64,000 nt of DNA from Haematospirillum sp. H1815 (GTDB lineage: Bacteria > Pseudomonadota > Alphaproteobacteria > Rhodospirillales > Rhodospirillaceae). Below are positions 56,435-64,000 of this stretch, piece by piece. The notes under the pieces were generated by a model. It was not told where the DNA came from. It made no database searches and worked only from the letters and a program-made list of their open reading frames with translations. The DNA is taken from assembly GCF_012102705.1 (NCBI RefSeq), contig NZ_JAAVTA010000002.1:186001-250000 (forward strand). The letters run 5' to 3'. Position 1 is the stretch's first letter; the number at the start of each line of letters is the position of its first letter. A program made the position numbers and the translations under genes.

Positions 56435-56502
56435 CAGAAACCTCGGGCTCCCCTGACCTGGTGAGATGTTCAACTGGGAAACGCTCGTTCTGGAGGAACC
56501 CA

Positions 56503-56793
56503 ATGAAATTTCGTCCGTTGCATGACCGCGTTGTCGTAAAGCGCGTTGACTCCGAAGAAAAGACAGCCGGCGGGATCATCATCCCCGACACCGCCAAGGA
56601 AAAGCCAATGCAGGGCCAGATCATTGCTGTTGGCCCCGGTGCCCGTGGCGAAGACGGCAAGCTGGTTGCCCTTGACCTGAAGGCCGGCGACAAGGTCCTG
56701 TTCGGCAAGTGGTCCGGCACAGAAGTGAAGATCGAAGGCGAAGATCTCCTGATCATGAAGGAAGCAGACGTCATGGGCGTGATCGAAGCCTGA
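56503..56793 (+). CDS. groES: Co-chaperonin GroES
   Basis: A 96-residue co-chaperonin forming the heptameric lid of GroEL. It starts [20 protein letters not shown]; the mobile loop is [19 protein letters not shown] and the C-terminus is [19 protein letters not shown] lies 7 bases before the ATG. It is under CIRCE control and 57 bases upstream of groEL. Confidence 0.97.
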   Translation: MKFRPLHDRVVVKRVDSEEKTAGGIIIPDTAKEKPMQGQIIAVGPGARGEDGKLVALDLKAGDKVLFGKWSGTEVKIEGEDLLIMKEADVMGVIEA

Positions 56794-56844
56794 GGCTTCG
56801 CTCTTTCCCTGTCGCCTTTCACCATATCTTTACCTAGAGGATAA

Positions 56845-58497
<1,653 letters not shown>

Positions 58498-58536
58498 GCC
58501 TTTCTCTTCCTGCCCTTGTGGTATGTCAAAGGAAAA

Positions 58537-58563
58537 GGTCGCACCTTCGGGTGCGGCCTTTTT
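58537..58563 (+). terminator. Rho-independent terminator after groEL
   Basis: GGTCGCACC (58537-58545), a TTCG tetraloop, then GGTGCGGCC and five T residues. One pair is a wobble. The stable tetraloop and T-run make it a strong terminator. Confidence 0.92.
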
Positions 58564-58594
58564 CCATTCCGGGACAGGGCACGGAAGCAGACCC

Positions 58595-59233
58595 TCAGAA
58601 CCCCGTCAGAACGCGATGGATCAAGAGACCTGCGATGGCCAGCATTGTCACCCCGACAAAGGCATCCAGAAAACGCCAGGCTACGGGACGCGCAAACCAT
58701 GGGGCCAGCCAGCGTGCACCAAACCCCAGGGACACAAACCAGACCATACTGGCCGCACAGGCCCCGGCGATAAACCAGACCTGCAACGGCGACGGATGCT
58801 GGGCACCGATGCTTCCCACCAGCAGCACCGTGTCCAGGTACACATGGGGGTTCAGGAACGTAAAGGCCGCCGCCTGGGCCAAAGCAGCCCCCCGCCCCAG
58901 CCCGGACTCGCCTGTATCGGCCCTGAGGGCCTGCGACAGCCGGGCCCGGCGCAAGGCCTGCCACCCATAGACCAGCAGGAAGGCAGAACCGGCCAGAGCC
59001 AGCGCATGCGCCAGCGCGGGGCGATTCCCCAAGGCTTCGGCCATGCCCATCACACCAGCCGTAATCAAAACGGCATCGGCCGTTGCACAGAACAGCACCA
59101 CGCTGCCCATATGCTCGCGCCGGAGACCCTGGCGCAACACAAAGGCATTTTGCGCCCCGATCGCGACAATCAACCCCAGGCTCAGGGCCAGCCCCTGGGT
59201 AAAGGCCGGCATGGAAAAGGAAAGGAATCCCAC
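58595..59233 (-). CDS. argO: LysE/ArgO-type amino acid exporter
   Basis: A 212-residue inner-membrane exporter with about six spans. SLGLIVAIGAQNAFVLRQGL is the LysE/ArgO signature and FTFLNPHVYLDTVLLVGS the second conserved block. It would export arginine or lysine. It is divergent from a LysR-type gene of the ArgP family, the standard arrangement for an ArgP-controlled exporter. A start seven codons downstream is possible. Confidence 0.9.
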   Translation of the reverse strand: MGFLSFSMPAFTQGLALSLGLIVAIGAQNAFVLRQGLRREHMGSVVLFCATADAVLITAGVMGMAEALGNRPALAHALALAGSAFLLVYGWQALRRARLSQALRADTGESGLGRGAALAQAAAFTFLNPHVYLDTVLLVGSIGAQHPSPLQVWFIAGACAASMVWFVSLGFGARWLAPWFARPVAWRFLDAFVGVTMLAIAGLLIHRVLTGF

Positions 59234-59337
59234 AACACACTCTCAGTCAAAATCAGGTTACGACGGCCTGACCTTGCCCGGCGCGGGTAATAAAGGCAAA
59301 ATCACTTTTCTTTATCCAGTTAAGGAAAACTAATCTT

Positions 59338-60234
59338 ATGCTGGACTATGCCGCTCTTTCTGTCATGGCAACCGTTATCAGGGAAGGAAGCTTCGAGCGG
59401 GCCGCACGCATCCTGCACGTCACACCGTCGGCCATTTCGCAGCGCGTCCGACAGCTGGAGGAACGTGTGGGCTGCGCCCTGGTGATCCGCGATCAGCCGT
59501 GCCGGGCAACCGATGCCGGCCGGCGTCTGTGCCAGCACATGGACCGGGTGCGTCTTCTGGAACAGGATCTTCAGGACACGCTGCCGGCCTTGGCGCCCGA
59601 AGGTGTGACCCGGGTTGCATTGCCTGTTGCGGTCAATGCCGACAGTCTGGCGACCTGGCTGGCTCCTCCCCTGGCAGCCTTTGCCGCACAGGCCCCGGTG
59701 CTGATGGATATTGCCGTGGATGATCAGGACCACACCATGGAATGGCTGCGCAACGGATCGGTTCTGGCCGCCGTCACCGCCTCTGCCCGGCCGGCCGCCG
59801 GCTGCAACAGCCAGCCCCTTGGAGCCATGCGCTACCGTGCGGCCGCCAGCCCGGCTTTTATCCGGCATTATTTTGCCGATGGCGTGGGATCAGGAAGCCT
59901 GGCCCGTGCCCCCAGCCTGGTGTTCAATACCAAGGACGAGCTGCAGGCACGCTGGGCCCGGCGCCTGTGCCACCGGAACGTTGACCTGCCCCGGCACACG
60001 CTGCCCTCGCCGCAGGGCTTTGCAACCGCCGCCATGGCCGGCATGGGCTGGGGGTTGCATCCACAGGCGCTGATTGCCGGACATCTTGAGGATGGCTCCT
60101 TGGTAGAGCTGATACCCGATACCCCACTGGATGTACCGCTGCACTGGCAACAGGCCCGGGCGGCGTCAACCATTCTGGATGACCTGACCCGCCACATTAT
60201 GGCCGCGGCACGGACGGCCCTGCTTCCACCCTGA
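59338..60234 (+). CDS. argP: LysR-type regulator, ArgP family
   Basis: A 298-residue LysR-type transcription factor. The winged HTH is at the N-terminus (GSFERAARILHVTPSAISQR), followed by a substrate-binding-like effector domain. ArgP senses arginine and lysine and activates argO. The 104-base divergent gap to argO, moderately AT-rich, should hold the operator. A terminator follows. Confidence 0.9.
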   Translation: MLDYAALSVMATVIREGSFERAARILHVTPSAISQRVRQLEERVGCALVIRDQPCRATDAGRRLCQHMDRVRLLEQDLQDTLPALAPEGVTRVALPVAVNADSLATWLAPPLAAFAAQAPVLMDIAVDDQDHTMEWLRNGSVLAAVTASARPAAGCNSQPLGAMRYRAAASPAFIRHYFADGVGSGSLARAPSLVFNTKDELQARWARRLCHRNVDLPRHTLPSPQGFATAAMAGMGWGLHPQALIAGHLEDGSLVELIPDTPLDVPLHWQQARAASTILDDLTRHIMAAARTALLPP

Positions 60235-60259
60235 AAGGGTTTTAAGGGCCTGCATGCAC

Positions 60260-60289
60260 AAAGGCCCGACTTGTTATGGCCGGGCCTTT
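60260..60289 (+). terminator. Terminator after argP
   Basis: AAAGGCCCG at 60260-60268 pairs with CGGGCCTTT at 60281-60289. It lies 25 bases past the argP stop. A smaller ACCCT-gaa-AGGGT stem with TTTT sits at the stop codon itself. Confidence 0.75.
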
Positions 60290-60759
60290 GGAAAACAGGG
60301 TTATGGGCAGGCGACCGGGTTCGGACTTTCTCCCCGAGGCCACCAGCAAAGATTGAGGACAAGGGACAAAACCGGAAAAATGGCTAAATCTAACCAAACC
60401 GTCTCCTCCCCGGCCTGGCTTTATCCTCAAACAGCGCCTTCATAGCAGCCCTGACAATCCCTGCAGAAAGACACACATGAAACATTGCATGACCCAGAAC
60501 GGGTTAGCTGAATGCTGTAGCTCAGTGATTCGATTTTGAATCGCTGGCAGGCACACCGCAACGGACGGACCACGGTTCCTCAATCTGGGCAACCAGGTGC
60601 GCTACCGGTTGCAGGCTATCATGGCGTTTGAGGAAGCCACGCTGCACGGATTAACCAGGACCACCAAAGGCTGCGCCATCAGACAAAACACACCCACGTC
60701 GTTCACGTTCAGGGCCACGTCCGGAGCGTTGAGCTTTGCCTCGAAATCGGCCAAAGGTA
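60290..60759. other. 470-base gap without a supported gene
   Basis: No intact gene is recognisable. The segment contains an imperfect inverted repeat, CAGTGATTC (60523-60531) and GAATCGCTG (60538-60546). It appears to be degraded sequence at the edge of the polysaccharide locus. Confidence 0.5.
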
Positions 60760-60977
60760 TTACCCCCCGTGGGCTTTCATGATGCGAGGGTGTACAGTGG
60801 GCTTGGGATTATCGCCGCTCAGAAACTCCTCGTAGAGCCTTTCGCCAGGGTGCAACGGTTTCGATGTTGCTCTCACAGGGTTCTTGCTCGTTCTTCACTT
60901 AGCCCCGAGAGTTCCACCATGCGTCGCGCCAGGTCCATGATCTTCACGGGTTGGCCCATGACCGGCACGAACACAGC
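60760..60977 (-). pseudogene. Remnant of a CapD/FlaA1-type nucleotide-sugar dehydratase (C-terminus)
   Basis: On the minus strand, VMGQPVKIMDLARRMVELSG, then after frame changes SNIETV and LHPGERLYEEFLSGDNPKP with VHPRIMKAHGG and a stop. This is the end of a polysaccharide-biosynthesis epimerase/dehydratase of the CapD family. At least two frameshifts near 60857-60880 break it, and nothing of the N-terminal part survives. It is joined directly to a glycosyltransferase remnant. Confidence 0.75.
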
Positions 60978-60979
60978 AC

Positions 60980-61195
60980 AGCGTCCAGAAAGCCGACGAC
61001 CGCGCCCATAGCGCAGCTCAGGCCTTTGTGCATGGCGTCTGTCCGGCTCTGAGAGCAGCACAAGATCGGGGGGTACTGATGGACTTCTCCCACCTGAACA
61101 GTGCCATCGCTGGACCAACCATCAATCATCAGGTATTCGACATCGGGATGCTTCTGGCTGGCCACCGAGCGCACGGTTATAACAAAAAAAGGCAA
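60980..61195 (-). pseudogene. Remnant of a family 2 glycosyltransferase
   Basis: On the minus strand RSVASQKHPDVEYLMIDG, SSDGTV, then out of frame VLLSEPDR, and back in frame DAMHKGLSCAMGAVVGFLDA. These are ordered GT2 motifs. The N-terminal NxA-type segment is deleted, and an indel separates SEPDR from DAMHKGL. Similarity stops at about 60980, where the CapD remnant begins. The fragment is unrelated in frame to the intact GT2 gene upstream. Confidence 0.75.
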
Positions 61196-61207
61196 TGACG
61201 AATATCT

Positions 61208-62008
61208 TCATCCACCCAAGCTCGAGCGACGGCAGATTCCACGCAAGACATAGCCGAGTTTCCCGTAGCCCAAGGTTAGAAACAACCGTCTTGCCTGATA
61301 AAGGCGTCTTGTCCAGACGGACGGCTCTCGACCACCAAGAATGGTAGAGAATTCCTCCATAAAGCCCGACTGGCTGCTGCTGGTCTTTGTGGCATCGTGG
61401 TAACGGAGTGCGCCCCAATAGGATGGAACATGTCGCCCATGATCGGCATACTGTAGCACGCGCAAGAACCACTCGTAATCGAAGCAGTAGTGCAGGGTCT
61501 CATCCAGCCAACCAACCCGATCATGGAGGCAACGCCGCCAAAACGCAGCCTGGTTTGTAAGCACCATACCTTCGGCCAGAAGGGATGTGTATGTAGGGCG
61601 CACGTAGCATATGTTTCTGATAAGTTGATCATTCTCATCGATAAGCTGCATGTCGCCAATGATCAAGCCGGCACTCGGCCATTGACGAGCAGCTTCAGCA
61701 AGCTGCGCAAAAGCCCCTGGAAAATACACATCGTCCGAATTCTGCCAGCCAACCCAGTCCCCGGTTGCACGTTGTAACCCCTTGTTGATGGCATGCGATT
61801 GTCCCCGATCCGGTTCACTCACCCACCAAGCCAAATGATCCGCATACTTTCGGATGATCTCGACACTGCCATCCGTCGAGCCACCATCGACGATAATGTA
61901 CTCAAGATTAGGATATCCCTGATCAAGCACGGAGCAGATAGTTCGTTCGAGGAATACAGCCTGATTGAAACTGGGCGTAACAACAGTAATACGTGGCAAT
62001 TCATGCAC
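61208..62008 (-). CDS. Family 2 glycosyltransferase of a surface-polysaccharide locus
   Basis: A 266-residue GT-A enzyme. It begins ELPRITVVTPSFNQAVFLE. The UDP-sugar motifs are YIIVDGGSTDGS and VSEPDRGQSHAINKGL, and the DxD-like segment is GWQNSDDVYFPG. The sugar and acceptor are unknown. The start is GTG with GGGGAG 7 bases upstream, overlapping the end of the O-antigen ligase gene by eight bases. Codon choice is less GC-biased than in the housekeeping genes. Confidence 0.85.
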   Translation of the reverse strand: MHELPRITVVTPSFNQAVFLERTICSVLDQGYPNLEYIIVDGGSTDGSVEIIRKYADHLAWWVSEPDRGQSHAINKGLQRATGDWVGWQNSDDVYFPGAFAQLAEAARQWPSAGLIIGDMQLIDENDQLIRNICYVRPTYTSLLAEGMVLTNQAAFWRRCLHDRVGWLDETLHYCFDYEWFLRVLQYADHGRHVPSYWGALRYHDATKTSSSQSGFMEEFSTILGGREPSVWTRRLYQARRLFLTLGYGKLGYVLRGICRRSSLGG

Positions 62009-63284
62009 GACTTGGCTCCCCGCCAGCGTTTGCGCGCAGACTGGCAGCAATACCCACGACCAGCCAAGCACCCGCAGCCATCAGGTAGGTGCCATAGAAC
62101 TGGTCTGAAACCAGAAAGAGAACAAACAAACCAGCAACAAAAACATGCGCAGGCTCGATCCTGGCCTGCCTGGTTAACAGCAGAGACTGCAGAATCTGTC
62201 CTGCAGTCAGAAGAAAAAGACCGATCTGCAAACCACCGCCAATCAACCCTAACTCTGCGAAGCCTTGCAGGATCGTGCTGTGTGGGTACCAACCGGGCCC
62301 TGTGCAAGAGAAATCGCCGAAACGGGCGACACCAACACCCCAAAACTGATTCTGCATAAACATCGCCCAAGCTTCACGATACATCACCCAACGCATCGCC
62401 ACAGAATCAATACCATCCTTGAAAGGTTGACAACTCGCCTCACCAAGAATAGGACCAAAATCCGTTGCTGTAATCGGCACAGGCACAGGCACAGGCACAG
62501 GCAGAACTAAAGCATAGAAAGCGGATACAGGCAGGAAAAACAATGCAAGCATGGCAATAGCAAGCACATAGGCTAACAGGCCCATGCGCTGCGCCAATGG
62601 TCGGTCACCCGCCGCCAAGGACACAACGGCCACAGCTGCCATCCCCCCAAGTAACCAGGCGCGCCCCATTATCCCAACCAATACAACAGTCACACACCCA
62701 ATGATCGCCAGCAGAACCAACCGTCGCAAGCGCTCGTCCTTATTTGCCTGATGACCGAGGGTAAGTACACGCACGCAAAGCGCCAACAACGCTGCGGCCA
62801 ACAATCCACTCACTATTAGCGGACCATGATCAAGGCCAAAGACCGGTAAGCGCCATGGACGTTCAACAACAGTCAGACGATCAAGCAATAGCAGAGGTAA
62901 AAGCGCCAGACACAATAACAGGGTTATGCGAGAGAGCAGCTCCATGTCTCTCAACATCATCAAACGCCCAAGCACATAAGGCATCATCATCATGAAGGGG
63001 ATAAAACGGATATATTTCGACACACTACCGTGTTCATCCAGCCCCGGAAAAATAAATCCGCTTACAAGGACGGCAAGAACAAAGCCTGCAAAACCAACGT
63101 CAATGGCGTTAAGCCTCTTGAGCAATCCGATGCGATCGCGCAGAATCAGCAAGCACCATCCAGCTGAAAACAAATAAAACGCTACAGTTACCGACCTTGA
63201 CCACGGCAAGGACAGAAAGTGAGCCAAGGCCATGACGAACATCAGGCCAAAAAGCAAAAAAGCGGCTGGATATGCTGGACTCAT
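62001..63284 (-). CDS. O-antigen ligase/polymerase family (Wzy_C) membrane protein
   Basis: A 427-residue protein with about ten to twelve membrane spans. The large periplasmic loop carries RWVMYREAWAMFMQNQFWGV and PHSTILQGFAELGLIGG, the arginine/histidine pattern of the Wzy_C (WaaL/RfaL) family. It ligates or polymerises surface glycans. The ATG overlaps the FkbM gene stop (ATGA). A hexanucleotide repeat within the gene encodes a Val-Pro run. Confidence 0.82.
   Translation of the reverse strand: MSPAYPAAFLLFGLMFVMALAHFLSLPWSRSVTVAFYLFSAGWCLLILRDRIGLLKRLNAIDVGFAGFVLAVLVSGFIFPGLDEHGSVSKYIRFIPFMMMMPYVLGRLMMLRDMELLSRITLLLCLALLPLLLLDRLTVVERPWRLPVFGLDHGPLIVSGLLAAALLALCVRVLTLGHQANKDERLRRLVLLAIIGCVTVVLVGIMGRAWLLGGMAAVAVVSLAAGDRPLAQRMGLLAYVLAIAMLALFFLPVSAFYALVLPVPVPVPVPITATDFGPILGEASCQPFKDGIDSVAMRWVMYREAWAMFMQNQFWGVGVARFGDFSCTGPGWYPHSTILQGFAELGLIGGGLQIGLFLLTAGQILQSLLLTRQARIEPAHVFVAGLFVLFLVSDQFYGTYLMAAGAWLVVGIAASLRANAGGEPSRA
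62476..62503. repeat. GGCACA hexanucleotide microsatellite
   Basis: Four tandem GGCACA units (62476-62499) plus a partial fifth, within the ligase gene. They encode alternating valine and proline. Length changes would add or remove two residues without shifting the frame. Confidence 0.85.
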
Positions 63285-64000
63285 AGCCTGAAGAACAAAC
63301 CGTCCCACTGCAGGGTACGACCATTGGCCGGGTTGACGAATGCCGGTTCGAGCGACCACAGCACAAAACCTGCACTCTCCAACCGGTCAACATACTCGCG
63401 CCAAAGATGCTGCCCTTCATACAGGGGAAGAAGCGACAGCTCCATCAGGATACCCCTCACCTTCGGTAAGGAAGCCATTGCACCATCAAGAACTTGCCAC
63501 TCGCAGCCTTGTGTATCGATCTTCAAGAGCGGCGCACGCGACCCTCCAAGACAGGCATTCGCTACAGAATCAAAAGTGATCAGAGGAACCCGCTCACGCC
63601 CAATGTATGCTGACTGCGGTGCAGCCGCACTGTGAGAAGCCAACATCGGGAGGATCGAGCTACTGACTGAATTCCCCGAGATATTGATATCGATCTCATC
63701 CTGACGATCACCCACCGCACAGCGTGAATGGACTGACCAAGCTGAGTCATCCCTGCTTGCTGCCAACAATTGAGAATGTGCAGAGGTCAAAGGCTCGAAA
63801 GATAAAATTTGCCGTGCGTAACCGCCGGAGCGCAGTTCCTTTGCGAACTGCCCCTCATTGGCGCCGATGTCGATAACCAGATCAATATCGAATGCTCGCA
63901 GAGCAGCCATGAGGCGAGCCAATGGCGACGCTGTGGGATGGTAGCGATGCGCCTCGATTCCCAATCCATGCAAGAGTTTCTTTATTTTCTGTTTTGGAAG
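63281..64000 (-). CDS. FkbM family methyltransferase, 5' end outside the window
   Basis: A SAM-dependent methyltransferase of the FkbM type. The SAM-binding motif is LVIDIGANEGQFAKEL. RVPLITFDSV and LKIDTQGCEWQVLDGA are the usual later blocks. The frame stays open to the right edge, reading KIKKLLHGLGIEAHRY, which resembles the family N-terminus, so only a few residues are missing. It probably methylates a sugar of the surface glycan. It is coupled to the O-antigen ligase gene. Confidence 0.85.
   Translation of the reverse strand, partial: LPKQKIKKLLHGLGIEAHRYHPTASPLARLMAALRAFDIDLVIDIGANEGQFAKELRSGGYARQILSFEPLTSAHSQLLAASRDDSAWSVHSRCAVGDRQDEIDINISGNSVSSSILPMLASHSAAAPQSAYIGRERVPLITFDSVANACLGGSRAPLLKIDTQGCEWQVLDGAMASLPKVRGILMELSLLPLYEGQHLWREYVDRLESAGFVLWSLEPAFVNPANGRTLQWDGLFFRL

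Noticed and set aside
62476..62503. Short repeats as a CRISPR array
   Set aside because: Units are six bases with no spacers, and no cas gene is present. It is a coding microsatellite.

Overview
The window is about 64 kb of high-GC DNA from an alphaproteobacterium, most likely a Rhodospirillales-type spirillum. Supporting signs are a circularly permuted two-piece tmRNA gene beside an alpha-type sspB, a class I (archaeal-type) lysyl-tRNA synthetase, a CIRCE-controlled groESL operon, a divergent argO/argP pair, and the housekeeping order alr-mlaEF-radA-cvpA-purF. The genus is inferred only.

Layout. 1-7.1 kb: a tightly packed plus-strand operon (alr, mlaE, mlaF, radA, cvpA, purF, SDR), facing a YqaA-type membrane protein. 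8.1-13.5 kb: seven consecutive paralogous family-3 periplasmic solute-binding proteins with no permease or ATPase nearby. A promoter and an AT-rich patch interrupt the array. 13.5-30.5 kb: terC, an APH/AAA fusion, a SEC-C protein, a USP, a LysM-like protein, an aspartate aminotransferase, ndk, an ABC-F ATPase, holC, a ribbon-helix-helix protein, a hydrolase, class I fumarase, sspB, ssrA, thyA-folA, a BKACE enzyme and a tRNA-dihydrouridine synthase.

30.5-45.2 kb: a compact podovirus-type (T7-like gene order) virion cassette on the minus strand. It has portal, scaffold, capsid, tail tubes, fibre, TerL, endolysin and holin-like genes. It lacks recognisable replication genes, a tyrosine or serine integrase, phage RNA polymerase and internal core genes. 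A DDE recombinase sits inside the operon, and an opposite-strand gene resembles a chemotaxis-receptor signalling tip. The cassette faces a LexA-like repressor whose protease dyad looks dead. A promoter followed at once by a terminator precedes the structural genes. The best reading is a domesticated phage or gene-transfer-agent-like cluster.

45.3-60.3 kb: the repressor, a class IV aminotransferase, a DinG-type helicase, an XRE regulator, tRNA-Asn, a chemotaxis receptor, lysS, a GT2/TMEM64 pair, groESL and argO/argP. 60.3-64 kb: the end of a surface-polysaccharide locus (FkbM methyltransferase, O-antigen ligase, GT2), whose distal part has decayed into a fused GT2/CapD remnant.

The two regions most worth attention are the seven-copy binding-protein array and the virion cassette with its apparently non-cleavable repressor.
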